A stretch of DNA of 64,000 bases, from the NCBI RefSeq assembly GCF_029257255.1, contig NZ_JARICI010000009.1, forward strand, positions 1-64,000, written 5' to 3'. The notes under the pieces are model-generated. The model was not told the DNA's origin. It saw only the letters and a program-made list of their open reading frames with translations, and ran no database searches. Made by a program: the position numbers and the translations under genes. Of the stretch, positions 25,157-33,672 are shown piece after piece (position 1 is the stretch's first letter; each line of letters begins with the position of its first letter). The DNA is from Sporosarcina sp. Lineage in GTDB: Bacteria > Bacillota > Bacilli > Bacillales_A > Planococcaceae.

Positions 25157-25507
25157 TCACTCCCGCAAAATTTTCTCCATCTTCTTTCCTTTGGCCAGCT
25201 CATCAATCAGCTTATCCAAATAACGAATTTCCTGCATGACGGACTCCTCGATATCTTCCACCCGGACGCCACAGACAACGCCCTTAATCAATTCCCGGGA
25301 CGGATTAAGCTGCGGAGCCTCCGCCAAAAACGTCTCAAAATCTGTCTGCTTTTCCAAATGCACTTCCAGCTCTTCTTCATTATAACCTGTCAGCCAATAA
25401 ATGATTTCATCCACTTCTGCTTTCGTACGCTCTTTCCGCTCCGCCTTCGCCACATAAAGAGGATAGACTTTCGCAAAACTCATCGAATAAATTTTATGTT
25501 TGGTCAT
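25157..25507 (-). CDS. DUF2200 domain-containing protein
   Basis: The 116-residue protein [19 protein letters not shown], with [22 protein letters not shown] and a C-terminal [19 protein letters not shown], matches DUF2200 over its whole length. The function is unknown. The upstream extension to 25570 is repeat sequence. Class B copies stand on both sides, 2 nt after the stop and 34 nt before the ATG, so this gene with one repeat forms the smallest cassette-like unit here. Confidence 0.85.
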   Translation of the reverse strand: MTKHKIYSMSFAKVYPLYVAKAERKERTKAEVDEIIYWLTGYNEEELEVHLEKQTDFETFLAEAPQLNPSRELIKGVVCGVRVEDIEESVMQEIRYLDKLIDELAKGKKMEKILRE

Positions 25508-25540
25508 TGGATACTCAACCTTTCTGCATGAAAAACTCAG

Positions 25541-25607
25541 GTGCCTGTGTACCAGACAACTTCGAAACACTTCAGAATAGTTTCCAAATTGTGTAGCACA
25601 CAGGCAC
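25541..25607. repeat. Class B element
   Basis: GTGCCTGTGTACCAGACAAC and GTGTAGCACACAGGCAC flank CGAAACACTTCAGAATAGT. It separates the DUF2200 gene from the lipoprotein gene at 25632. Confidence 0.88.
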
Positions 25608-25631
25608 GCCTACAATCTGCATATATCTTCT

Positions 25632-26108
25632 TTACTTTGTCACCGCCCGGATCTCTTTTATCGAATCCGTAAAACTCGGTGCAGGATCACTTATCTGATG
25701 TCCTTCTGCAAGCGACACGTAATAATCTTCATTCGATAATTGGTAGTAGTATTGATTTTCCTGCTCTTTTTCAAAATAAATGGTATATTTGTGCTTGGAT
25801 TTCGTCTCCAATTCCCAGCTTCCGCCGAGCTCCATCACAACCGTTGCTGAAATTCTTTGGGCAACGTAGCCTTTTTTATCTTTCAGTAATTCACCGGCAG
25901 AATACGTATTTTTATCATGTTCAATCACTAATAGTTCTTCTTCGTTCATTGTTGTGATCAAGTCGATATTGCCTTCAATCCCTTCACTTTGAATAAGATT
26001 TTCCAACGCCTCATCTTTTGACAGGAAATAGTTTGTTTCGCTGTCTTCACTGCAGGCTGATAAAAATAACGCACTTGCCATCAGTAAAATTATTACAAAT
26101 TTCTTCAT
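25632..26108 (-). CDS. Hypothetical lipoprotein
   Basis: The 158-residue protein starts MKKFVIILLMASALFLSAC, a lipoprotein signal with lipobox LSAC, followed by an acidic linker and a beta-rich domain (KYTIYFEKEQENQYYYQLS). The ATG at 26108 has AAGGTGG upstream and is preferred to upstream ATGs. The function is unknown. Confidence 0.7.
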   Translation of the reverse strand: MKKFVIILLMASALFLSACSEDSETNYFLSKDEALENLIQSEGIEGNIDLITTMNEEELLVIEHDKNTYSAGELLKDKKGYVAQRISATVVMELGGSWELETKSKHKYTIYFEKEQENQYYYQLSNEDYYVSLAEGHQISDPAPSFTDSIKEIRAVTK

Positions 26109-26252
26109 CAAAGTTACCACCTTTTCCATTTCTACATTTGAAACCATGAACAATCATTACATGTTGAATGTCTTTCAGGTATTTAAAGCAGTAAGCCAAG
26201 AAGTATTGTCATGATCCCCATGAGGATCCCACTTCCAATCAACCCCGCTTAC

Positions 26253-26654
26253 TTACTCTGGAATTTCAAAATCAAAATGCTTTCCGGTTTCAGAAGAACA
26301 TTCAGTTAAGTAATATTTCATTCCTCTTTCACTAGTTTTACTTTCCAGATTCTCGCAAGTTCCACTTTCTGTTCCTTTATCAGAACCACCAAATTTATCA
26401 TGTGAATCATCGTGCGTGTAAGTAATACTTTCACCGTTATAATCAAGAGTATCAAAAATCGGATCGCCTTCAATAGTTCTTCGTACAATACGAATTTTAT
26501 CTTCATTTTCATTTTCAACATTTTTGATAAACTCTTCAAGTTTATCTAAGTTACTTGTAATTTCTTCTTGCTCAAATACAATATCGCTATCTTTTACTCG
26601 GTTACAAGCGGTCAAAATAACGGCAAACAATAGTAGAGGAAATACTTTTCTCAA
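26253..26654 (-). CDS. DUF4362 domain-containing lipoprotein
   Basis: From a TTG at 26654 with GAGGAGG upstream, the product MRKVFPLLLFAVILTACNR has lipobox LTAC. The mature domain has DKIRIVRRTIEGDPIFDTL and TSERGMKYYLTECS, as in DUF4362 proteins, which are secreted proteins of unknown role. Longer starts lack a ribosome site. It follows the SAP/DUF6434 gene in the same direction. Confidence 0.75.
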   Translation of the reverse strand: MRKVFPLLLFAVILTACNRVKDSDIVFEQEEITSNLDKLEEFIKNVENENEDKIRIVRRTIEGDPIFDTLDYNGESITYTHDDSHDKFGGSDKGTESGTCENLESKTSERGMKYYLTECSSETGKHFDFEIPE

Positions 26655-26738
26655 TAGCTTTATCCTCCTCAAAAGCGGGAAATTTGTGTATTGCACATGC
26701 ACATACCAGTGATACAGAATAAAGTGTTGCAAATAAAA

Positions 26739-27302
26739 TTATCCATTATATTTATTACTACCCGGTAAAGATTTAACAATATTCCAGGCTTCAATTAAGT
26801 CTTCTCTGTTTTTATTCATGTTTTTGGGATCCGCAAAATAATCTCTGGTAAATTGATTGTATTCAAATTGTGAACCTATTTGTGTTTTATAGGATGGGTC
26901 TTTTTTTCTTTCCTCTTCCTCATACCATGCATCCACAACATCCCGATATGTCTTCCCTACATTTCCCTTAAAATAGTCTTGAATATAGGTTGAGAAATGA
27001 AATTTTGGAATTACAGATTGAAAGAATACCCTAACTACCTGACTACAACGATGGTATTCTGTAATCACCGTATCTAAACGTAACTCTTCCAATTTCATTT
27101 CTTGTGACGAAGGACTTCTTTTCCTCATTGGTTTTTGTGTTTTTCCTGTTTCAAGAAATATAGCAATTCTCTCTGTGATTTCACTTTTAGAACCAGACGC
27201 ACTCATACCATGTTCTCTGCAAAAAATTTGTAATTCTTCTTTCAACCAATAAAAGTCTCTAAATTCATTCGCTTTTAATTCTTTATCTAATTCTGGTCTC
27301 AT
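26739..27302 (-). CDS. SAP-like domain protein with DUF6434-type region
   Basis: The protein from ATG 27302 (GGGGAGGGG upstream) begins MRPELDKELKANEFRDFYW. It has a SAP-like helix pair, LQIFCREHGMSASGSKSEIT (about residues 21-40), that often binds nucleic acid. The rest, with SYKTQIGSQFEYNQFTRDYF, resembles the DUF6434 region. The upstream extension to 27392 (MPVRHTTRKLF) is repeat-derived and rejected. A role in DNA binding is possible but untested. Confidence 0.7.
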   Translation of the reverse strand: MRPELDKELKANEFRDFYWLKEELQIFCREHGMSASGSKSEITERIAIFLETGKTQKPMRKRSPSSQEMKLEELRLDTVITEYHRCSQVVRVFFQSVIPKFHFSTYIQDYFKGNVGKTYRDVVDAWYEEEERKKDPSYKTQIGSQFEYNQFTRDYFADPKNMNKNREDLIEAWNIVKSLPGSNKYNG

Positions 27303-27325
27303 TTTATCCCCTCCCCCTATTCGAA

Positions 27326-27393
27326 GTGCCTGTGCGCCACACAACTTCGAAACAATTCTGAATAATTTACGAGTTGTGTGGCGCACAGGCACC
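27326..27393. repeat. Class B element
   Basis: GTGCCTGTGCGCCACACAAC and GTTGTGTGGCGCACAGGCACC flank CGAAACAATTCTGAATAAT. Left CGCCACACAACTTCG and right CGAGTTGTGTGGCG form a long, almost perfect stem. It ends 1 bp before the stop of the alpha/beta hydrolase gene. Confidence 0.9.
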
Positions 27394-27394
27394 C

Positions 27395-28189
27395 TTACAT
27401 ACTTAAAAAACCCGCCAATACACGATTAAATTCATTGTAGTTGTCAACATTCGAATTATGAGCAGCATCACTTATCACGGCTACCGGATGCCCACTCCGA
27501 GCTGACCACTTATAATTATATTTCTTCACATTCCCTGTATGATCATTCTCCCCAATTACTAATAAAACAGGAAAGGTGAATTCAGCTGTTTTCGTTCTCT
27601 TCAGCAACTCGTTATAGGAGACGTCCATGATGTTGATGATTTCCTTTTTACTAAGTTTAGAAACGGAAGAATACATATTTGCATAAGCATAATCCGTTCT
27701 AGTGGCACCTTTAGAAATGCTTTTGATTAACGTTTTATAAGGAATTAACGACGATAAAAAACTGATTTTGGATAAAATAGCTCTTTCCCATTTCGGGTAA
27801 TAATCATGTCCAAAAGGAGTTGTGTCTATGCCAACAAACCCTTTAACTTTTTCAGGATAACGAATTCCAAACTCCTGACAAACATAGCCTCCTAAAGACT
27901 GACCAATTACAGTAACTTCACTTATATTTTCCAACTCTAATAAAGCATCTAGTACATCAGCTATATTTGAAAGTGTAAAATTTATATAATTACGAGACTC
28001 TCCATGAAGAGGAAGATCTAACATAATAATTTTATATTCGTTACGGAAACATTCGACTTGCTTATCAAACATTGAATGATCAGCAGTCATACCATGTACA
28101 AAAACCAGACATTTTGCATCAGGGCTTTGTTTGCCACCAAACCAATAAGATAAATAGCCACTTTCCGTAAGAATGAATTTCTTCTCCAT
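27395..28189 (-). CDS. Alpha/beta hydrolase
   Basis: The 264-residue protein has an alpha/beta hydrolase fold with the oxyanion HGM (FVHGMTADHSMF, about residue 31) and the nucleophile elbow GQSLGG (Ser about 97). The acid in IGENDHTG and the catalytic His in SDAAHNSNVDN complete the triad. The substrate is unknown. The ATG at 28189 has AAGGAGGG upstream. The gene ends at a class B repeat. Confidence 0.85.
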   Translation of the reverse strand: MEKKFILTESGYLSYWFGGKQSPDAKCLVFVHGMTADHSMFDKQVECFRNEYKIIMLDLPLHGESRNYINFTLSNIADVLDALLELENISEVTVIGQSLGGYVCQEFGIRYPEKVKGFVGIDTTPFGHDYYPKWERAILSKISFLSSLIPYKTLIKSISKGATRTDYAYANMYSSVSKLSKKEIINIMDVSYNELLKRTKTAEFTFPVLLVIGENDHTGNVKKYNYKWSARSGHPVAVISDAAHNSNVDNYNEFNRVLAGFLSM

Positions 28190-28304
28190 TGCTTCTCCCT
28201 CCTTTTCTTCAATTAAAAACGTGGTCTGGTTGTATAGGAAAGGTCGCACTGTCATTTCAACTTACATAACTTTTTGCTGGTAAAGAAATTATATTGCACA
28301 CGTA

Positions 28305-28802
28305 CTATTCAGTAATTTCATAAACCAATTCATCAAATAAAACCTCATTCGTATACAGCAAGAGTGCCCATTCTCCAGCAATCGGAATCTTTACACTGGA
28401 AGGTGCATGTGCATCTGCTCCATTATTCTCTCCTGCCAGATCTATGGTCCAACCTGTTGTCAGGATCTGATGGACAGTACCCGTTTCTCTGTGAAAACCA
28501 ACGACCGTTAGCTGAGTAGCACTAGGATTCTCAATCCCCCAAAGGTGCCACATCCACTTTTGCACGCTTAAACTTGGCTGATCCACACCAATAACACCTG
28601 ATTTATTTTCATTCCCGATCATATTGTCTTGCAGCTTCACGGCTTTTTTATCCCAATCAATTTTCTCGAAATCACTTTCTTTAACAAACTCTGGTGTATC
28701 TTCAGGTAATGTCAATTCGCTTGTAACGTTTTCATTTGTAGAGCAGCCTGCAACTAGAAAAATTATACTCAAGAACACAACTACCATAGATTTCAGCTTC
28801 AA
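28305..28802 (-). CDS. DUF4871 domain-containing lipoprotein
   Basis: The 165-residue protein starts MKLKSMVVVFLSIIFLVAGC (lipobox VAGC). The mature domain has VIGVDQPSLSVQKWMWHLWG, then HRETGTVHQILTTGW and SSVKIPIAGEWALLLY, as in DUF4871 proteins related to YhfM. The function is unknown. It is separated from the hydrolase by about 115 nt. Confidence 0.75.
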   Translation of the reverse strand: MKLKSMVVVFLSIIFLVAGCSTNENVTSELTLPEDTPEFVKESDFEKIDWDKKAVKLQDNMIGNENKSGVIGVDQPSLSVQKWMWHLWGIENPSATQLTVVGFHRETGTVHQILTTGWTIDLAGENNGADAHAPSSVKIPIAGEWALLLYTNEVLFDELVYEITE

Positions 28803-29000
28803 AATCTCTCCCCCTTTAATGAACTTTTAATAAATGAAATCAGGCATTGTATCAGTGTAAAAATTATGGAAAATGAAAGATAGTTAACCACACTGCCTGA
28901 ATAAATAAGCTTTCTTAATTAAAAAATACCAACTCGGCATTACATTACCAATTGAAAACTCACATACTCTCACATCGAATACCTTAAAAAAATGCATGAC

Positions 29001-29016
29001 CTGATTCATGAATCAG
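29001..29016. promoter_or_regulatory. Perfect 16-bp palindrome, operator-like
   Basis: CTGATTCATGAATCAG is a perfect palindrome. A half copy, GACTGATTCATCA, follows about 13 nt later. It lies in the 490-bp space between the DUF4871 gene and the membrane protein at 29292, so a dimeric regulator could bind here. No regulator gene is adjacent. The space otherwise holds the inverted repeat at 29057-29152. Confidence 0.35.
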
Positions 29017-29056
29017 TACAATAATCGGACTGATTCATCACTATGAAATTTAAGAA

Positions 29057-29152
29057 AGAGACCATCTCAAACCCCTTGCTTCTATATACGAAAAAGGAAA
29101 AACAAGGTTTCAAATTTATCTGAATACGGAAGGGGTTTTGAGACTATCTGGT
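29057..29152. repeat. Imperfect inverted repeat, MITE- or IS-end-like
   Basis: GAGACCATCTCAAACCCCTT at the left and AAGGGGTTTTGAGACTATCT at the right are inverted copies with a few differences, with about 50 bp between. The size and arms look like a miniature element or a remnant of transposon ends. It is not related to the class A/B repeats. Confidence 0.4.
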
Positions 29153-29291
29153 GAAATAACTTTTTAATTCACGAGGTTGTCTGGAGTAAGTATCATCATT
29201 GAAAATTTGTGGAGAAGTGATTCGCGGTACACGTATTTATTCAGGTATCGCACTGCAATTTGTTACAAAAACAGTAATGCACTGGTCATTC

Positions 29292-29666
29292 TTAAACGCA
29301 ATCACAGTTATAGAGATAAATATAAGTGGCGACACCAACTATCCCCACCGCAATCATACCAATACCTTTTGCCGTACTTTTATTTTTATCCAACAGTTCC
29401 TCCACCCACACAACACACCAGCCAAAGAAAAATAGACCCATTCCCACATGTTGCAAAAATTTTATTCCAGTAGCTGAAACTGAACCAGTTAGAAATAGCA
29501 GCAACCCAAAAAACAGAGGCGCAATTCCTAAAAAGAATAGAGGACTTTTAATTTCTTTTATCACTTCATGCCGTTTCTCTTCATCCATTTTTCTAACGGC
29601 ACGCCAAGCGAGAAGAATGGGTACAACCCATATCAACACTACATATACAACCTGAATCAGCATCAT
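29292..29666 (-). CDS. Membrane protein of unknown function
   Basis: The 124-residue protein has four hydrophobic helices: one from residue 3 (VVYVVLIWVVPILLAW), one near 45-62, one near 70-90 and one near 103-117. A charged loop, RKMDEEKRHEVIKEIK, follows the first. No motif is recognised. The ribosome site is weak. The gene lies between the inverted repeat and a class B element, with about 210 nt of leader. Confidence 0.55.
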   Translation of the reverse strand: MMLIQVVYVVLIWVVPILLAWRAVRKMDEEKRHEVIKEIKSPLFFLGIAPLFFGLLLFLTGSVSATGIKFLQHVGMGLFFFGWCVVWVEELLDKNKSTAKGIGMIAVGIVGVATYIYLYNCDCV

Positions 29667-29876
29667 ACCAGTACCCCGTTTCCGAAATTATATTGCAATA
29701 AAGTACTATGACATCCACAGTCCTCCGCAAACAGCACCCTCAGCTCCTAGTAGAATAAATAGATAGCAAGCCAAATTTAAACCAAAAATCGTCAGGTTCA
29801 TATTCAAGTATTTTCAATGCAAGTCTCCATTATTTGAAATTCACGCTTATTTTCCATTAAACTACTATGGACTGAT

Positions 29877-29956
29877 GTGCCTGTGCGCAAAACAACTTGA
29901 AAACTATTCAGAATAGTTTTGGATTTGTGTGGCACACAGGCACCTCCACAGGCACC
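29877..29956. repeat. Class B element with duplicated right end
   Basis: GTGCCTGTGCGCAAAACAAC and TGTGTGGCACACAGGCACC flank GAAAACTATTCAGAATAGT. Directly after the right end the terminal sequence is repeated (TCCACAGGCACC at 29945-29956). This short tandem copy may have formed by slippage or a failed transposition event. Confidence 0.85.
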
Positions 29957-29985
29957 TCCAAAGAAATGCGAAAGGAAGATCATTC

Positions 29986-30906
29986 ATGTCACTGAAAAAG
30001 CGCTACGCCAACCTGGATCATGTAAGCAGCGGCAACTCCCTGCCTGATCTCCTACGCTGGCAAAATGAACGCAGAAAAAATCAAAAAGATCTCAGTATGT
30101 TAATAGAACAGGCACCTCACAAAGAAAGTAACCGGCTAATCGCCAATAGAACCGAAGCTTCCATCACATGGATCGGACACTCGACGTTTTTGATTCAAAT
30201 GAACGGGATCAATATGATTACCGATCCAGTGTGGGCGTCCCGCATGCCGATTATGAAACGTTTAACCGAACCTGGCATCAAACTAAACGAACTGCCGGAA
30301 ATTGATATCGTGTTTATTTCGCATGGTCATTATGATCACTTGGATTTCCCCACGCTAAGACGCTTGAAAGGCAAGCCAACCTATTTCGTTCCCGCTGGTT
30401 TGAAAAATGCTTTCAAAAGACGCGGCTATAAAAAAGTAGTGGAAGCTGAATGGTACGATTCCTTCCTGCTTGATGATCTGACATTCACCTTCGTACCCGC
30501 ACAGCACTGGACGAAGCGGACGCTGACAGATACGAACACTTCGCATTGGGGCGGCTGGATCATCGAAAGCAAGGAACATTCCGTCTATTTTGTCGGTGAC
30601 ACAGGTTACTTCCGCGGATTTCAAGAGATTGCTGCGAAATTCACTATCCAAACTGTGCTGATGCCCATTGGAGCTTACGAACCCGATTGGTTCATGAAAG
30701 TGGACCATATTAATCCGGAAGATGCTGTGAAAGCTTTCCTTGAACTAAGTGGAAAGACATTTATTCCGATGCATTACGGTGCCTATCATTTGGCTGACGA
30801 CACCGGCCCGGAAGCGATTGAACGACTGGATATAGAGTGGAACAGACGACAGCTGGATCCATCCCAATTAAAGAAAATGCTTATTGGGGAGACGTACTGG
30901 CTGTGA
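29986..30906 (+). CDS. MBL fold metallo-hydrolase (UlaG/NAPE-PLD-like)
   Basis: The 306-residue protein has the metallo-beta-lactamase motif SHGHYDHLD (about residues 109-117), a second His in FVPAQHWTKR, an Asp in FVGDTGYF, and a late metal His in PMHYGAYHLADD. The pattern resembles NAPE-phospholipase D-like and UlaG-like hydrolases. The substrate is unknown. The ATG at 29986 follows AAAGGAAG. An apparent earlier start at 29929 lies in the class B repeat. The 3' end overlaps the convergent lipoprotein gene by 26 nt. Confidence 0.88.
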   Translation: MSLKKRYANLDHVSSGNSLPDLLRWQNERRKNQKDLSMLIEQAPHKESNRLIANRTEASITWIGHSTFLIQMNGINMITDPVWASRMPIMKRLTEPGIKLNELPEIDIVFISHGHYDHLDFPTLRRLKGKPTYFVPAGLKNAFKRRGYKKVVEAEWYDSFLLDDLTFTFVPAQHWTKRTLTDTNTSHWGGWIIESKEHSVYFVGDTGYFRGFQEIAAKFTIQTVLMPIGAYEPDWFMKVDHINPEDAVKAFLELSGKTFIPMHYGAYHLADDTGPEAIERLDIEWNRRQLDPSQLKKMLIGETYWL

Positions 30907-31615
30907 TGTACTCACGGACCGTCTGCAGCATCTTTTCCTGCATTTGCTCGTCATTCTGTTCTCTGTCAATCGAGTATCCTATGTGATAAATATGTCCTTC
31001 ATAATAAGCGTAGAATTCATTGGCAGCGGTCCCTACAACCTCTATGCCTTTATCCGTTTCTTCATAATACCGATACAATAACGCACTGTCGGTCGTGAGG
31101 ATTTGCTGGTAGATAGACAGATCTTCCGTTAACTGTTCCTTTTTAATTACGTTGCCAACAGAGTCCACTTTGTCCGTAATATCATACGATTCAAGCGGGT
31201 TTTTATCGGCTTCTGTTACAGAAATAATAAAAAAGTCATCGGACTGTCCATACTCATCTTCACTAAAGTAGCTTACCTGCACTTGATTTCTCACTTTACC
31301 ATTCTGATCTTTGGACGTGACCAGATAGACTTTCTGCACATCAGCTCGGAATGGCAGCTTAGTCGGGTCAATCGTTTTTACAGCGGTTTTCATTTTTTCG
31401 GATAGTGACGGATCGGATTCAATAATCGGAATCGGTTTATAGAATTTGACGTGCTCTCTTTCATCCAGATGGTCGAAGGGTTTAAAATACTCGCTGAATG
31501 TCACGCCGTCGCCTTTCACTTTAACAAGATCTGATGGGTCGGTTGAGCAGCCGACTACTAAACTGCTTACAAATACTAGTGAGAAAAACCAGCCTGCTAT
31601 TCTTTTCATTGTCAT
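30881..31615 (-). CDS. Hypothetical lipoprotein
   Basis: The 244-residue protein starts MTMKRIAGWFFSLVFVSSLV with lipobox VVGC. The mature part is beta-rich and charged, with KVRNQVQVSYFSEDEYGQSD and an internal LYRYYEETDKG. The ATG at 31615 is preceded by AAAGGGGAG. The function is unknown. The 3' end overlaps the MBL gene on the other strand. Confidence 0.7.
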   Translation of the reverse strand: MTMKRIAGWFFSLVFVSSLVVGCSTDPSDLVKVKGDGVTFSEYFKPFDHLDEREHVKFYKPIPIIESDPSLSEKMKTAVKTIDPTKLPFRADVQKVYLVTSKDQNGKVRNQVQVSYFSEDEYGQSDDFFIISVTEADKNPLESYDITDKVDSVGNVIKKEQLTEDLSIYQQILTTDSALLYRYYEETDKGIEVVGTAANEFYAYYEGHIYHIGYSIDREQNDEQMQEKMLQTVREYITASTSPQ

Positions 31616-31637
31616 CCGTAACTCCCCTTTATTCTAA

Positions 31638-31925
31638 TTACAAAGCTTTTCTATACCTGACAGCAAACGGCGCCAACATGGAACCGATAAGTACAATAAA
31701 ACATGCACCCGCCAGTATCAACGCATATTGTGGATTATCTGAGAATGAACTCCCAAAAAGCACCGCCGGAAACATGGTCATTGAAACAAAAGTCAACCGG
31801 CCAAGCGGGGTGATTTTATGCAATGTCCCGCACTCACTGCATGCTATCGGCGTATAATTTCGCCACAGAGAAGTGAAAGTCGTCTTCCAGTCAAACTGCT
31901 TACCGCAGTTCTCACACTTTTTCAA
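31638..31925 (-). CDS. TIGR04104-like zinc-ribbon membrane protein
   Basis: The 95-residue protein begins MKKCENCGKQFDWKTTF, with a second pair in PIACSECGTLHKI, so four cysteines form a zinc ribbon. Two membrane helices follow (VSMTMFPAVLFGSSF and YALILAGACFIVLIGSML). The start is a TTG with GAGGTGG upstream. The role is unknown. It lies 22 nt upstream of the lipoprotein gene and is likely co-transcribed with it. Confidence 0.65.
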   Translation of the reverse strand: MKKCENCGKQFDWKTTFTSLWRNYTPIACSECGTLHKITPLGRLTFVSMTMFPAVLFGSSFSDNPQYALILAGACFIVLIGSMLAPFAVRYRKAL

Positions 31926-32032
31926 AATAAAGCCACCTCACATTGTTGTATACTTCCACTTGAGGAACAGGAAATCTTTTCCTCTATGATAAGCTAAAAT
32001 GAAGTACTTTGCTACGATAAGATGATTTTCAA

Positions 32033-32299
32033 TTAGGACAGCTGGTATCTGATGTTGTCCATTTCTTCTTTCGTGGCATAATCATAATCAAAATTTCCAA
32101 GTCCCGCCTGCTGTGGCAGTTTGAGCAGCTCGAATTCGTCCATGATCGATTTGCGGTCTGCAGCAGACAAGCTGCCGCCTTTCCCGCAAATGCTGGATGT
32201 CTGCTGCGGGACGGTGTTCTGGATAAACAGCTCATACTCACCGATCCATTCACGTTTTGAACCTCTGTCCTCAGAGTTCGACGTATAAAGCTCCGCCAC
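32033..32299 (-). pseudogene. Unassigned C-terminal gene fragment
   Basis: A frame of about 88 residues (AELYTSNSEDRGSKREW to NIRYQLS) has natural-looking composition. The only possible start is a GTG crowded against GGAG. The frame starts right after the terminator of the 2HCT operon, without a promoter. I read it as the tail of a lost gene. The family is not recognised. Confidence 0.4.
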
Positions 32300-32308
32300 C
32301 TCCAGACA

Positions 32309-32349
32309 TAAAAAACAGCAGCATCAACCACTAAAGGTTCATACTGCTG
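32309..32349 (-). terminator. Terminator of the 2-hydroxycarboxylate operon
   Basis: CAGCAGCATCAACC pairs with GGTTCATACTGCTG (one mismatch), and the minus strand continues with TTTTTTATG. It lies about 13 nt after the stop of the transporter gene, the last gene of its operon. Confidence 0.85.
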
Positions 32350-32361
32350 TCTGTTCGTCTA

Positions 32362-33672
32362 TTATACGAAGATATTGACCAGTAAACTAGCGAGCAGGAT
32401 AATCAAGGCACCGCCGAGTCTGGATGAAATCTGGGCAAACGGCATAAGCTCCATGCGTTTGGCTGCAGAAAGAACAGCTACGTCACCTGTTCCACCCATA
32501 TTGGCCATACAAAGACCTGCTGTGATCGCTGCTTCAATCGGGTAGAAACCGACAAGTTTGCCGACCAGACCCGCACCGATAATGGCACCTAGAACTACAC
32601 CCATTACGATCACTACATATTGGATACTCAGAGCAGAAAGAATTGCACCTAAGTCTGTGTAAACTACCCCAACCCCAATCAATAGAGCAAGCGTAAAGTT
32701 CTTTGCAACAAATTGATACCACTGACTTGCACTTTCTTCAATGAAAGCAGGCAATAGATTGGTTGCTTTCACGATCGCTACAGTCAGAATCATAATAGCA
32801 TATGGATGAATCGGTATGAACTGACCAAGAATAGTACCAACCATATAGAAGGAAGCCGCTACGAGCAGTCCAACACCCATCTTGCCGAAATCCGCTTTCA
32901 ACACCGGTTGTTCATAAGTGAATCCTTTAATCAGTTGCCCGTTGCCTGTAAGACTTGGAAACTTTTTGCCCAAGACATTCAAGCCTGCTGCTAAAATAAT
33001 CGCGAACACGTTACCAAGTGCAAGAGCAGGGATTAACAATGACATGTAATAACTGGTATCTTTCCCAAGCAGCTCAGAATACACTTCCGCCATAGGCACA
33101 GCTCCCGCTCCGAGACCTCCACCCATAATTGGCAGTGTCATAACGAGTACTGAATCCTGGATAGAAAATCCGACAATTTTCCCGACAATAGCCGCCAAGA
33201 CAATAGCTCCCACAATTCCCGCAAGCAACGGAAACGCATAGCGCAGACCCGCCTGCAGAAGCACTTTTGAATTCATTCCTAAAATACTGCCTGTAATCAA
33301 TGCAGCAATATAAAAATTCAGGAAGTCGCCAGCTTTCATAAACTCTGTAATGCTTTCAACGGTACCGGCAGGCATTAAGCCCGAGTAGACCAGATAAGAC
33401 GAACCGAAAATCGCGACAATTGCGCCTCCTCCAAGGAACGTCTTAATAATTGGCGTATGATCGCCGATAAAGCCGAGCAGCTCACCGAGTACAATCATGA
33501 TCAGCAAAGCACCGATCAATCCCGGCGGCAGAACGCCCATATACATACTTACGATCGCAATGGCCGAAAAGCCTAAGAACCAGCCGATCGGTAAATTAAA
33601 AATCGTGATCTTGCGTGACAATAATGGATTGTCATTATAATCCATGGTTGTTTTATTCTCATCAATCGCCAT
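32362..33672 (-). CDS. 2-hydroxycarboxylate transporter (2HCT family)
   Basis: The 436-residue membrane protein has the two conserved GGxG reentrant motifs of the 2HCT family (LPIMGGGLGAGAVP and ANMGGTGDVAVL) and about ten hydrophobic helices. Members carry malate, citrate or citramalate-like substrates, usually with Na+ or H+. I start at ATG 33672 (AGGGGG upstream); it overlaps the stop of the CitE-type gene. It is the last gene of a three-gene operon and supplies the substrate for the other two. Confidence 0.9.
   Translation of the reverse strand: MAIDENKTTMDYNDNPLLSRKITIFNLPIGWFLGFSAIAIVSMYMGVLPPGLIGALLIMIVLGELLGFIGDHTPIIKTFLGGGAIVAIFGSSYLVYSGLMPAGTVESITEFMKAGDFLNFYIAALITGSILGMNSKVLLQAGLRYAFPLLAGIVGAIVLAAIVGKIVGFSIQDSVLVMTLPIMGGGLGAGAVPMAEVYSELLGKDTSYYMSLLIPALALGNVFAIILAAGLNVLGKKFPSLTGNGQLIKGFTYEQPVLKADFGKMGVGLLVAASFYMVGTILGQFIPIHPYAIMILTVAIVKATNLLPAFIEESASQWYQFVAKNFTLALLIGVGVVYTDLGAILSALSIQYVVIVMGVVLGAIIGAGLVGKLVGFYPIEAAITAGLCMANMGGTGDVAVLSAAKRMELMPFAQISSRLGGALIILLASLLVNIFV

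Noticed and set aside
22345-29956. A true integron cassette array
   Set aside because: No integron integrase or attI site is visible, the hairpins lack the attC core pattern RYYYAAC, and some units hold several genes; kept only as a cassette-like description.
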